From the NCBI GenBank assembly GCA_030550715.1, contig JAUQOU010000010.1:1-54969 (forward strand): a stretch of DNA of 54,969 nt, written 5' to 3'. How positions within the stretch are numbered: position 1 is the first letter of the stretch; every line of letters begins with the position of its first letter. The notes under the pieces are model-generated. The model saw only the letters and a list, made by a program, of their open reading frames with translations. It ran no database searches and was not told the DNA's origin. A program made the position numbers and the translations under genes. Origin of the DNA: a bacterium (GTDB lineage: Bacteria; Calescibacteriota; Calescibacteriia; Calescibacteriales; Calescibacteriaceae). This document shows positions 16,605-24,481 of the stretch, in pieces.

Positions 16605-17351
16605 ATGATAATTCCCAAAACACCAGAGGAAATTAAGATAATGAGAAAGTGTGGCAAGATTGTGGCAGAGTTCTTTGAGGAAGTTGAGAAAATAATCAAA
16701 GACGGAGTTTCAGCAAAAGAAATAGATAAGCTCGCATGGGAAATTGCAGAGAAAAGAGGAGGAAAACCTTCGTTCTACGGATACAAGGGCTATCCTTCCG
16801 CGGTCTGCGTATCAATAAACAACGAAGTAATTCACGGAATACCTACTGAAAAGAAAATAATTCGCGAAGGAGATATTGTTTCTGTGGACTATGGAGTTTT
16901 TTACAACGGTTTTCATACAGACGCTGCAAAAACATACATAGTGGGTAAAGTTCCAGAAAAAGTCAAACTCCTTGTTGATGTAACCCGGAATGCTCTTTAT
17001 GAAGCTATAAAGTTTGTGAAACCGGGAATGAGAACGGGAGACCTTGGAAATTTTATAGAGTCATTTGTCAAAAGGTATGGTTTTTCTGTTGTAAGAGATT
17101 ACTGCGGACATGGGATAGGAAAGAATCTTCACGAAGAGCCACCCATACTCAACTATGGCAAGGAAGGAACAGGCATAAAGTTAGTAGAAAATATGACGAT
17201 ATGTATAGAACCCATGGTAACAATGGGAAACGGACGAGTGAGAGTTCTTCAAGATAGATGGACAGTTATAACCTCTGATGGCTCTCTTTCTGCACATTTT
17301 GAGCATACAATAAAAATAGGAGACGGGGAGAATGAAATTCTTACCGAATAG
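16605..17351 (+). CDS. map: Methionine aminopeptidase, type I
   Basis: Removes the initiator methionine from new proteins. The 248-residue protein has all five metal ligands of the pita-bread fold: D95 (VDYG), D106 (TDAAK), H169 (CGHGIG), E202 (IEPM) and E233 (FEHT), plus the substrate-positioning H77 (VIHGIP). The length is that of a bare catalytic type I enzyme. No Shine-Dalgarno sequence is visible, only AT-rich sequence before the ATG. It lies 21 bp after the ThDP gene and overlaps lolC/E by 20 bp. The stop is TAG, useful evidence that UAG terminates in this organism. Confidence 0.96.
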   Translation: MIIPKTPEEIKIMRKCGKIVAEFFEEVEKIIKDGVSAKEIDKLAWEIAEKRGGKPSFYGYKGYPSAVCVSINNEVIHGIPTEKKIIREGDIVSVDYGVFYNGFHTDAAKTYIVGKVPEKVKLLVDVTRNALYEAIKFVKPGMRTGDLGNFIESFVKRYGFSVVRDYCGHGIGKNLHEEPPILNYGKEGTGIKLVENMTICIEPMVTMGNGRVRVLQDRWTVITSDGSLSAHFEHTIKIGDGENEILTE

Positions 17352-18555
17352 AATAAGAACCGTTTTGTTTTTAGCCATCAGGTATTCTAAGGGGAGGTCG
17401 CCTTTTTTGAAGCTTATGAATTTTCTCTCTACTTTTGGCGTTTTTGTCGGTGTATGCGCTCTTATAGTTGTTCTATCTGTTATGACGGGAATAAGAAAAC
17501 AGATAAGAGATAAGATACTGGGAGTTACTCCTCATATTCTTATTGCAAAGCACGGTGATGTTATAGAAAACTGGAAAGAGATTATTGAAAAGATAGAAAG
17601 TTTAGATGGTGTAAGAGGGGTTTTCCCTCTTGTTGTAGGAAACGCTATAATGCGTAAAGATAAAATTTCTGCATCTGTTGTTGTTCAATGCATACCCCCA
17701 GAATACATCAGAAAAGCTTTACTGTATGAAAGATTTTTAAAAGATGGTTCTATTTTTGGAGGAAATAAAGTGAATGTCGGAAAGGTTCTGGCTAAAAATT
17801 TAGATATACATGTTGGAGATAAAGTCCTTTTGATTTCTCCGTATGGCGGAGCAACTCTTTTTGGTTTTGTTCCGAACTCTCTTGAAGCTGAAATATCAGG
17901 TGTTGTAGAGGTGGGGATTTTTGACTGGGACTCTGTTTTTGTATTTATGGACCTTTCTGCTTGTGATGAGCTCTTTGATACTGCAAACTGGGTTTCATCA
18001 ATAGCTGTTATGCTTGATGACCCAGATAGAGCTGAAATAGTTTCTTTGCAGATGGAGGGCAGACTGGGGGAGAATTTTTTAGCGATACCGTGGACAAGAA
18101 CTCAAAAGAACTTATTTTCTGCTATGAAGCTTGAAAAACTTGGTATGACAATTATTCTCTCTCTGATAATAGTGATAGCTTCCTTCAACATTCTTTCTAC
18201 TATAACTGTTCTTGTGAGAGATAAGATGAAAGATATAGCGATACTCAAAGTTTTTGGTTTTTCTTCTTGGGAGATAAGGTTTATTTTTATGGGTGTGGGA
18301 TTATGGATAGGTTTGAGAGGGATTATTATGGGGACATTAGGGGGGGTAATTATATCTTTTTTGATTTCAAAGTACGGTATAGTTCAGCTTCCTGAAGATG
18401 TGTATTTTATTTCTCGTCTTCCTTCTGAATTGAGTTTGGGAGATATTTTTTTGAGTTGGTTTGTAGCTTTTTTTTCATCTTTCTTATCATCTTTTTTCCC
18501 GGTTTCACGAGCTTTACGTAGGGAGCCGTTTGAGGTATTGAGGAGGGAGTTGTGA
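17332..18555 (+). CDS. lolC: Lipoprotein-releasing system transmembrane subunit LolC/LolE family
   Basis: A 407-residue ABC-type permease of the FtsX/LolCE family. Together with the ATPase LolD it extracts outer-membrane lipoproteins from the inner membrane for LolA. It shows the typical N-terminal AIRYSKGRSPFLKLMNFLSTFGVFVGVCALIVVLSVMTG region (conserved motif plus first helix), a large periplasmic domain (about 55-270), and three C-terminal helices with the FtsX-type IASFNILSTITVLVRDKMKDIAILKVFGFS segment. Many bacteria carry a single LolC/E hybrid as homodimer; which applies here cannot be told. No lolD is adjacent. It starts within the end of map (20 bp overlap) and ends 2 bp before the 3' end of the oppositely oriented tRNA-Val. 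Confidence 0.88.
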   Translation: MKFLPNRIRTVLFLAIRYSKGRSPFLKLMNFLSTFGVFVGVCALIVVLSVMTGIRKQIRDKILGVTPHILIAKHGDVIENWKEIIEKIESLDGVRGVFPLVVGNAIMRKDKISASVVVQCIPPEYIRKALLYERFLKDGSIFGGNKVNVGKVLAKNLDIHVGDKVLLISPYGGATLFGFVPNSLEAEISGVVEVGIFDWDSVFVFMDLSACDELFDTANWVSSIAVMLDDPDRAEIVSLQMEGRLGENFLAIPWTRTQKNLFSAMKLEKLGMTIILSLIIVIASFNILSTITVLVRDKMKDIAILKVFGFSSWEIRFIFMGVGLWIGLRGIIMGTLGGVIISFLISKYGIVQLPEDVYFISRLPSELSLGDIFLSWFVAFFSSFLSSFFPVSRALRREPFEVLRREL

Positions 18556-18557
18556 AG

Positions 18558-18632
18558 TGGTGGGCACGGGCGGGATCGAACCGCCGACCTCCGCCTCGTC
18601 AAGACGGCGCTCTCCCTCTGAGCTACGCGCCC
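18558..18632 (-). tRNA. tRNA-Val (anticodon GAC)
   Basis: Reverse strand folds into a complete cloverleaf: acceptor GGGCGCG with CGUGCCC (one G-U pair), D stem GCTC/GAGC, anticodon stem CCGTC/GGCGG with loop TTGACGA (anticodon GAC), T loop TTCGATC. Discriminator A and an encoded CCA are present, so the 75-nt gene includes the 3' end. A TATAAA lies 12 bp upstream. Confidence 0.96.
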
Positions 18633-18644
18633 TCAAAATAAAAA

Positions 18645-18650
18645 TTTATA
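18645..18650 (-). promoter_or_regulatory. Possible -10 element for tRNA-Val
   Basis: Reverse strand reads TATAAA, ending 12 bp before the tRNA 5' end, suitable for a very short leader. No convincing -35 was found 16-18 bp upstream. The tRNA could instead be read from the zinc-ribbon gene that ends at 18686. Confidence 0.35.
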
Positions 18651-18685
18651 TCCAACCCGCAAATTTTACCCGTTTATCAAAAATA

Positions 18686-19426
18686 TCATTCCGAATCATC
18701 TTCAACCTTCACATATAATATAGCTCCGCAGTTCGGACAAGTATCAAAGCTGTTCGGGTCAGCAGAAAGCTTTGCTCTTATATCAGCAAAAACCATAACA
18801 CTACACGATGAGCACGAGTCATCTTCTATACTTGCTATTACTTTCATATTGCTGTTTCTTGAATCCTTCAAAAGCTCTTCATATATCTTTGAGACCTCTG
18901 GATAAAATTCTTTTATATTTCTTTCTATCTCCTTTATTTTTTGATTGTTCTCTTCTGATTCTGTTTTCAATCTTTGGAGCTCAAGTTCAAGTTTCGGAAT
19001 CTCTTCTTCTGCTCTTTTCTGTTTTTCTTCATATTCTTCTTCAAGTTCTTTGAGTTCTTTTTCAATTTCCTCTTTTTTGAGTATGAGTTTCAAGACCTCA
19101 TCTTCAAGCTTAATTTTTTCTCTCTTGGCTTCTGCTATCTCATCAATGAGTGTTTTTTGTTCTCTGAATTTTCTTGATTCCCTGAGCTGTATTTCCCACT
19201 TTCTTATTTTTTCTTCTTCCTCTTTTATCATAAGTTCTGTTTCTCTTATTTGGACTTCAATTTTTGTTTTTTCATCTTTCTTTTTTTGAACTTTCTCTTT
19301 TATTTCTTCTACTTGTTTTTTGAGTTGATTTATTCTTTTTTCTATTTGTGCTATTTGTGAGTTGTTTTCTATTATTTTTTCTTGAAATTTTTCAAGTGAA
19401 GAGAGGAGTTTTTGTATTGGTATCAA
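18686..19426 (-). CDS. Coiled-coil protein with C-terminal C4 zinc ribbon
   Basis: A 246-residue protein. Residues 1-190 are a long coiled coil of Lys/Glu/Leu/Ile heptads, and residues 200-240 a zinc ribbon with CSSC and CPNC pairs (SCSSCSVMV ... DTCPNCGAIL). This is the architecture of the widespread bacterial DUF164/zf-RING_7 family (C4-type zinc ribbon protein), whose molecular role is still unclear. The start is a TTG at 19426; no ATG is available and no Shine-Dalgarno sequence is visible. It begins 10 bp after the CAT-anticodon tRNA on the same strand and is followed by tRNA-Val, so a tRNA-gene-tRNA transcript is likely. Confidence 0.85.
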   Translation of the reverse strand: MIPIQKLLSSLEKFQEKIIENNSQIAQIEKRINQLKKQVEEIKEKVQKKKDEKTKIEVQIRETELMIKEEEEKIRKWEIQLRESRKFREQKTLIDEIAEAKREKIKLEDEVLKLILKKEEIEKELKELEEEYEEKQKRAEEEIPKLELELQRLKTESEENNQKIKEIERNIKEFYPEVSKIYEELLKDSRNSNMKVIASIEDDSCSSCSVMVFADIRAKLSADPNSFDTCPNCGAILYVKVEDDSE

Positions 19427-19436
19427 ATTTTGCGAG

Positions 19437-19508
19437 TGGGCCCAGAGGGACTCGAACCCCCAACCTGCCGGTTATGAGCCGGCTGCTCTACCATTGAGCT
19501 ATGGGCCC
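19437..19508 (-). tRNA. tRNA with anticodon CAT (elongator Met or Ile2)
   Basis: Reverse strand forms a full cloverleaf: acceptor GGGCCCA/TGGGCCC, D stem GCTC/GAGC with a 7-nt loop, anticodon stem GCCGG/CCGGC with loop CTCATAA, T stem GGGGG/CCCTC. CCA is not encoded (CTC follows the discriminator A). It is not the initiator: position 1:72 is paired and the anticodon stem lacks the GGG/CCC run. Elongator Met and lysidine-modified Ile2 cannot be separated by eye. Confidence 0.93.
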
Positions 19509-19529
19509 ACCCCATAACGACAAGCAAAA

Positions 19530-19535
19530 ATTATA
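19530..19535 (-). promoter_or_regulatory. -10 element for the CAT tRNA transcript
   Basis: Reverse strand carries a perfect TATAAT 21 bp before the tRNA 5' end, in the 214-bp gap 19509-19722. A degenerate -35 (TTTATC) may lie 18 bp upstream. Nothing else is convincing in this gap: short open frames on the minus strand lack a good start and end in or before the tRNA. Confidence 0.5.
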
Positions 19536-19722
19536 ATATTTTTTTCCTCACCTGATAAATTCTCTGAAAGTTTTTCTCTGTAAGAATATTTTTTCCCCTG
19601 ATGAAATTTACTTTGCATATCAAACAAATTCTTTTCGCTGTTCCTGATAGTAGGTATCACATGCACCTTTTGGATTATGCTCCCTTTTTCTCTTACGCTC
19701 TTTCAAATTCTCTTTTACCCAT

Positions 19723-20157
19723 TTACTGATCTTTTATAGGATATATTGAGAGAACAACAATAAGGTTGATAAGCGATAGTATTTTTTTTATATCAAATTT
19801 TATCTCTACTTTTCTTTTTATTATATTCCGCAGGATCGGTAGTGTCTCCATATCTAAAACGGGTATTTTCAGAACTGGAAGAATTTTTATTTTGGTCATC
19901 TCAATGAGGTCTGATGTATCTCCTTTTATTTTTATTGATGGATTGAATATCTCTCCATCAAAAACGATTACTCTATCTTTTCTGAAAGATATGCTTACTT
20001 TGACATCTGCATCTTTTGCCCATATAAAGACATCGGAATTTATTTTTTTTGCGTTTCTCTCTTTCCATGGATTTTTCTCAATGTTTTCTTTTATCATCTG
20101 ATAGAGCATTGTGGCAAGCCCGTTTTCTTTCGCTTTCTCATCTATCAATATCTCCAT
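19723..20157 (-). CDS. Small SCP2-like lipid-binding domain protein (tentative)
   Basis: A 144-residue protein starting at ATG 20157, chosen because GGAGGGGG lies 5 bp upstream. An in-frame ATG at 20172 would put that Shine-Dalgarno sequence inside the gene. Residues 50-115 read like a sterol-carrier-protein-2 domain: VKVSISFRKDRVIVFDGE, then a strand-helix unit IKIKGDTSDLIEM, ending in IIKRKVEIK. SCP2 domains bind lipids or acyl chains; this match is by pattern only. The last 25 residues are hydrophobic (ILSLINLIVVLSIYPI) and may attach to the membrane. It is upstream of the CAT tRNA on the same strand and divergent from nuoE. Confidence 0.6.
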   Translation of the reverse strand: MEILIDEKAKENGLATMLYQMIKENIEKNPWKERNAKKINSDVFIWAKDADVKVSISFRKDRVIVFDGEIFNPSIKIKGDTSDLIEMTKIKILPVLKIPVLDMETLPILRNIIKRKVEIKFDIKKILSLINLIVVLSIYPIKDQ

Positions 20158-20255
20158 TTTTGCCCCCTCCATGATTCTGGTTTCCTAAATTTATTCTCTT
20201 CTTCTACTTTTTTGTTTTTATCTCAAAGATTTCCAGAAAAATAAAAAATACTTTT

Positions 20256-20894
20256 ATGGCTATAAGAAGGAGAGGGATAGAGCATGTCCATCCAGAAAGC
20301 GAGCTTATTCCTTTTAAGTTTCTCAGTCCAGCTTATGGTGTGTATAAAGAGAACTTAAAGGATTGGGCTAACGAAAATTTTGTCAGAAAAAGGTTTCCAA
20401 AAAAAGGGCAAATATCGGAAGAAGAGAAAGCAAAAATAAAACTTTTTTTTGAGAGAAGGAAAAGCGAGTTCCCGGAGGAAAGCTCTTTTCTTATTCCTTT
20501 GCTCAACGACATCAAAGAGAATTTCGGCGTGATATATATTGAATACATGGAGGAGATTTCAAAACTTTCAGGATTTTCTCCTGCTTTCATTCTGGGTGTT
20601 GCTACATTCTACACAATGCTTGAAGGTTTTGACGGTAAGGCGGAAATATATGTCTGCAATTCTCTGCCTTGCTACCTTAAAGGTTCAGAAGAGATTTTGA
20701 AAAAACTTGTGGAGAAAGCGAAAGGTAAAGAAGTTGAGGTGAGAGAGTGGGTCTGTCTCGGAAGATGTGAGTTCGCCCCCGTAGTTCATATACCATACAC
20801 AGAAAAATCTTTCGGAGAGGTAAAAGAAGAAGATTTGGAGAGAATAATTCAGATTGCTCTTGAGGTTTGTCCGTGGAGAAAAAACAAAAAATGA
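20256..20894 (+). CDS. nuoE: NADH dehydrogenase 24-kDa subunit (NuoE-like), [2Fe-2S] protein
   Basis: A 212-residue thioredoxin-like [2Fe-2S] subunit of the NuoE/HoxE family. The cluster ligands are C134, C139, C167 and C171 in YVCNSLPCYLKG and WVCLGRCEFAP, matching the C-x4-C ... C-x3-C pattern. ILGVATFYTMLE (112-123) is the usual preceding helix. The N-terminal 55 residues are extra relative to many NuoE proteins. In complex I or NAD-reducing hydrogenases this protein sits beside the flavoprotein NuoF. No nuoF, nuoG or hydrogenase gene is adjacent, so its partner is encoded elsewhere. Confidence 0.88.
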   Translation: MAIRRRGIEHVHPESELIPFKFLSPAYGVYKENLKDWANENFVRKRFPKKGQISEEEKAKIKLFFERRKSEFPEESSFLIPLLNDIKENFGVIYIEYMEEISKLSGFSPAFILGVATFYTMLEGFDGKAEIYVCNSLPCYLKGSEEILKKLVEKAKGKEVEVREWVCLGRCEFAPVVHIPYTEKSFGEVKEEDLERIIQIALEVCPWRKNKK

Positions 20895-20942
20895 AACATA
20901 AAAGAAACATTAAGGAAATTTTCTGAAACATATTTTTCTCTG

Positions 20943-20970
20943 TTGATATGGTATGAATTTTGCTTATTAA
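20943..20970 (+). promoter_or_regulatory. Putative promoter for cysH
   Basis: TTGATA (20943-20948) and TATTAA (20965-20970) are separated by 16 bp, upstream of the APS reductase gene. A start around 20977 would give a leader of about 37 nt, which holds the hairpin described separately. Confidence 0.45.
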
Positions 20971-20983
20971 TACAGTGAAAAAA

Positions 20984-21005
20984 CTTTCCTTTTGAGGAAG
21001 GAGGG
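20984..21005 (+). promoter_or_regulatory. Leader hairpin overlapping the cysH ribosome binding site
   Basis: CTTTCC (20984-20989) can pair with GGAAGG (20996-21001) around a TTTTGA loop. The 3' arm shares two bases with the Shine-Dalgarno GGAGGG (21000-21005), which lies 8 bp before the ATG at 21014. This could modulate initiation; it may also be chance. Confidence 0.4.
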
Positions 21006-21013
21006 AATAGTAT

Positions 21014-21742
21014 ATGAGTTCAGATGGTTTTATATGGGAAGAAGAGAAGATAAATTATTTTGCGGAAAAGCTTGAGAACGAAAGTGCGGAGAACATAATA
21101 AAGTGGGCTTGCGAGGCATTTGGAGATAAATTGGCAATAGGTTGCTCCCTTGGTGCAGAAGACATGGTGATAATGGATATGGCAGTCAAAATAAAAAAAG
21201 ATATTCCGTTCCTATTTTTAGATACAGATTTCCATTTTAGTGATACTCTTTTACTGCTTGAAAAAGCCCGGCAAAAATACAATGCTAATATAGTTGTTAT
21301 AAAATCTGAATACACCCCCGAGGAGCAAGAGAAAAAATTCGGTCCCCAGCTTTTCTTCAAAGACCCTAACCTCTGTTGCACTTTGAGAAAAGTTCTGCCC
21401 ATGAAAAACGCGCTTTCAAACTATCACGCCTGGATAACAGGAATAAGGAGAGAGCAATCTGAAACGAGAAGGAATGCAAAAGTTGTTGAGAAAGATAAAG
21501 TTTTCGGGCTCATAAAGATAAATCCGCTTGTGAGGTGGACATATCAGGAAGTGTGGGATTACATAAAGAGAAACAATGTGCCATATAATCGGCTTCACGA
21601 TATGGGTTATCCATCAATAGGATGTGCTCCGTGTACTCAGCCGGTAAGACCTGGTCAAGATTTCAGGGCAGGAAGATGGTCTGGAACCGGTAAGACCGAA
21701 TGCGGTCTCCACTCACCAGAAGATGTAAAACGCATATCTTGA
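21014..21742 (+). CDS. cysH: Adenylylsulfate (APS) reductase, assimilatory, [4Fe-4S] type
   Basis: Reduces activated sulfate to sulfite with thioredoxin. The 242-residue protein has the PP-loop AIGCSLGAED (41-50) and the paired cysteines C121-C122 and C204-x2-C207, which bind a [4Fe-4S] cluster and mark the APS-preferring branch of the CysH family rather than the cluster-free PAPS branch. The catalytic Cys is C230 in the C-terminal KTECGLH motif. ITGIRREQSETR (141-152) and PCTQPVRPGQDFRAGRW are further landmarks. The start has a clear GGAGGG. No sulfate adenylyltransferase or sulfite reductase gene is next to it. Confidence 0.93.
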   Translation: MSSDGFIWEEEKINYFAEKLENESAENIIKWACEAFGDKLAIGCSLGAEDMVIMDMAVKIKKDIPFLFLDTDFHFSDTLLLLEKARQKYNANIVVIKSEYTPEEQEKKFGPQLFFKDPNLCCTLRKVLPMKNALSNYHAWITGIRREQSETRRNAKVVEKDKVFGLIKINPLVRWTYQEVWDYIKRNNVPYNRLHDMGYPSIGCAPCTQPVRPGQDFRAGRWSGTGKTECGLHSPEDVKRIS

Positions 21743-21821
21743 TAAAATTTCGTAAAAACTCATATATCTTAAACATTCTAAAAGTTCTTCCACCAAGATA
21801 TTTTTTAAAATTTGAGTTATA

Positions 21822-22700
21822 GTGAGGAGGATAGATATAAAAGAAGAATTTATTGAAAGCTGGGATGGAACTCGTATAGCAGTATATGATACTCAGAAAG
21901 GAGAAGTCGTCGCGGTCTTGTCTAATGGACTTGGAGGAGACATAACAGCGTGGACACCACTTCTTGAACATTTCAAAGATAAAATAAGATTCATATCTTG
22001 GGATTACAGGGGACTTTACAAAAGCGAAAAACCAAAAACAGGTTTTTACGAAATAGAGCATCATGCAAAAGACCTTGAGGTTATTTTAAATCATTTTGGA
22101 GTTGAAAAAGCCATATTTTTCGGATGGAGCATGGGGGTTCAGGTCAATTTTGAGTTTTACAGAATGCAGACCGAGAAGTTTTTAGCTCTCATTCAGATAA
22201 ACGGCGTTTCTGGAAAACCTTTTGAAAAGACCTTTTATGGCAGATTCCCATATTGGATGTGGAAATTATTTTTCTTGTTTATGCAGGATGGAATGAGATG
22301 CTTTTTCCCTCTTGCCCGTTTTTTAGCCAGAAAAAGTTTGCTTCTCCGATTAGCATCACGCCTCAAACTCTTTACTATGAGTGAATATAAAGATATAGCA
22401 AAGGAGCTCGTTCTATCTTGGCTTTCTCTCGATATGAAAGAGTATGTTAAAAACTTTTCGGCTCTTGGAAGACACGATGCTGAAAAGATTCTCCATAAAA
22501 TATCTGTCCCAACTCTTATAATTTACGGTTCATCTGATTTGTTCACTCCATCAAAGTTTGCGATTGATATGGCTTTGAAAATTCCGAAATCGGAATTAGT
22601 TGAGATAAAGGGAGGTTCTCATTACACACCTTTGGAGTTCCCAGATAAGGTTAATTATGCTGTTGAGAGTTTCTTAAAAAAGTACGGTATAATTTCTTGA
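21822..22700 (+). CDS. Alpha/beta-fold hydrolase
   Basis: A 292-residue cytoplasmic-type alpha/beta hydrolase. The nucleophile elbow is GWSMG with S103. The oxyanion region is NGLGGD (35-40), an Asp near 244 lies in YGSSDLFTPSKF, and the catalytic His is in GGSHYTP near 269. An aromatic lid region follows the nucleophile (about 125-165). The substrate cannot be told; esterase, lipase or C-C hydrolase are all possible. The only canonical start is the GTG at 21822, but GAGGAGG (21824-21830) begins inside it. An ATA codon at 21837 would have ideal spacing, so the true start is uncertain. It is 3 bp upstream of the membrane-protein gene. Confidence 0.82.
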   Translation: MRRIDIKEEFIESWDGTRIAVYDTQKGEVVAVLSNGLGGDITAWTPLLEHFKDKIRFISWDYRGLYKSEKPKTGFYEIEHHAKDLEVILNHFGVEKAIFFGWSMGVQVNFEFYRMQTEKFLALIQINGVSGKPFEKTFYGRFPYWMWKLFFLFMQDGMRCFFPLARFLARKSLLLRLASRLKLFTMSEYKDIAKELVLSWLSLDMKEYVKNFSALGRHDAEKILHKISVPTLIIYGSSDLFTPSKFAIDMALKIPKSELVEIKGGSHYTPLEFPDKVNYAVESFLKKYGIIS

Positions 22701-22703
22701 ATA

Positions 22704-24458
22704 ATGAAAAGAGAAAATTTTTTCATCAATTTTGTTTTATTTATCTTCTCTTTTTCCCTCATCTTTCCCTATATTTATCTTGACATAAATTATGGTTTCC
22801 CGTTTTCTATCACAGGTGATGAAGATAACTGGGTAGCTATTTTTCTCCATTCTTGTGGGATTTGCGAGGTTCGGGCAGAAAGGTGTTTTTCTATGCTTCT
22901 TTTTTCTGTTTTGTGCAAACTTATCAAAGTATTTTTTGAAGATGTAAAGTATATCAGCATATTTTTGAAAACTCTCGGATGTTTTGCAATTGTATTTTTC
23001 CTTTTCGGAACGATAAAAAACTTCATAAGAGATAACTCAATTTCTCTTTTGGCTCTTGCTGTTTCTGTACTAACTGTTGGTGATATTCTTCGTTTTTCAT
23101 CTGGTAAATTGGAGCTTGCTCATTCGCCTTTTTTCGGATTCATAATATCGCGTGGTTTTAACCCGAATCCTCTCATAGTGGTTTTTCTGTTTTTTACTTT
23201 TTTGGTTTCGCAATGGTTGAGCTCGCAAGAAAAACTCACAATTTCACAAAAAATTGTTTTAGGAGTTGCCCTCGGCTTAAATTTCTGGGGACAGTTTTAC
23301 TACTATATTCACGCACTCCTTTTTGTTCTTCTTCTTTTGATATTTGATAGAAGAAGGAAGGATATTTTTGAGTTTTCTTTTCTGGCTTTTTTTGTCGCTC
23401 TTCCTGCGCTCATACATAACTTTTTCCAAGCCAAATACGAGCATGCAGATGAGATGCTCCAGAGAGGAATATTGCTCACAACTTTCAGAGCAAAAGGATT
23501 TGATTTTCTCTTAGAGAAAAAAAACTATCTTATCTTATTCCTTTCTTTCGTTTCTATTTTATACCTTTTCAAGTTTGAGAAGGAAAGAAATCTTTTCTTC
23601 TTTTGGATTTCTTCTGTTATTCTCGGTTTTCAAAATTTTATCACTGGAATTACTGTTCAGGAAAGGCACTTTTACTATGCTTTTTACCTGTTCTCAATCA
23701 TAGCTATTTTTTCTTTTTTGAAAATCTTGATTTGCAGATTGAAACTGATGTTTTTGAAAAAATTCATAAACATTTTCTCTTTCATTCTTTTTTTGTATCC
23801 CGTGATTTTCTTTTCTGTTTTTCTTTTAAAAGAAAGATTTTTTATAGAGAGTATGAGAACATTTTCGCATATAAAAGAGCAAGTTGAATTGAAAGATGAT
23901 TTTGAGAAGATATGCGAGTGGATAAAAGAAAACAGAGGAAAGGTAAAAGCTCTTTCTGTGCCTTCTGATATATCTCCGATTCTATTTCGTGTTTGCCTTT
24001 ATACGACTTTTCTTGATGTACGAACTTATATTTTTATTCCCATTGACGAAGATGAGATTTTCAGGAGAAGAGTTCTGAACATAAAACTTCAGGGTTATGA
24101 TTTTCAGATTTATCTTTCAGAACTTGAAAAGCGATTTGGTTTGATAAGTGATTTTCCAGATTTACCTGAGATAAGAGGCATTTTAACCGACCAATTTGGC
24201 TTTCCGGAGAATTTAAAAACCAAATTGAAAAAAACAACTGAAAAAAGTTTTTTGAAACAGGAATATGACAACTTCTTACGCGATGAGTTTTTGAGGTTAG
24301 AAAATATTGATGAACTTAAAAAATCCGTAGTTTTCTTCGGCTTATCTCATGTTATAAGAGAAAAACAAAAAGACGAAAAAGAATTTTATCTCAAAGAGGT
24401 TTTCAGAACGCAGAAATTTTCTGTCTATGAAATTTCGTTCAATTCGTTTGATTTTTAA
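22704..24458 (+). CDS. Polytopic membrane protein, function unknown
   Basis: A 584-residue protein with about ten hydrophobic segments between residues 5 and 385 and a soluble C-terminal domain (about 390-584). The first helix is followed by an acidic loop with TGDEDNW near residue 37, reminiscent of the Asp-rich first loop of GT-C glycosyltransferases, and cysteines CGICEVRAERC (51-61). I cannot place it in a named family. The C-terminal domain is mixed alpha/beta with no motif I recognise. TATAAT lies 10 bp before the ATG, inside the hydrolase gene. Its position before a wecE-like aminotransferase gene fits, but does not prove, a role in surface sugar assembly. Confidence 0.65.
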   Translation: MKRENFFINFVLFIFSFSLIFPYIYLDINYGFPFSITGDEDNWVAIFLHSCGICEVRAERCFSMLLFSVLCKLIKVFFEDVKYISIFLKTLGCFAIVFFLFGTIKNFIRDNSISLLALAVSVLTVGDILRFSSGKLELAHSPFFGFIISRGFNPNPLIVVFLFFTFLVSQWLSSQEKLTISQKIVLGVALGLNFWGQFYYYIHALLFVLLLLIFDRRRKDIFEFSFLAFFVALPALIHNFFQAKYEHADEMLQRGILLTTFRAKGFDFLLEKKNYLILFLSFVSILYLFKFEKERNLFFFWISSVILGFQNFITGITVQERHFYYAFYLFSIIAIFSFLKILICRLKLMFLKKFINIFSFILFLYPVIFFSVFLLKERFFIESMRTFSHIKEQVELKDDFEKICEWIKENRGKVKALSVPSDISPILFRVCLYTTFLDVRTYIFIPIDEDEIFRRRVLNIKLQGYDFQIYLSELEKRFGLISDFPDLPEIRGILTDQFGFPENLKTKLKKTTEKSFLKQEYDNFLRDEFLRLENIDELKKSVVFFGLSHVIREKQKDEKEFYLKEVFRTQKFSVYEISFNSFDF

Positions 24459-24481
24459 ATTTTTTTGTATCATTTTAATAG

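Noticed and set aside
19437-19508. Initiator tRNA-fMet
   Set aside because: Position 1 pairs with 72 and the anticodon stem lacks the three G-C pairs typical of initiators.
19509-19722. Small minus-strand ORFs between the CAT tRNA and the SCP2-like gene
   Set aside because: They lack a convincing start and one runs into the tRNA. Only the TATAAT is convincing here.
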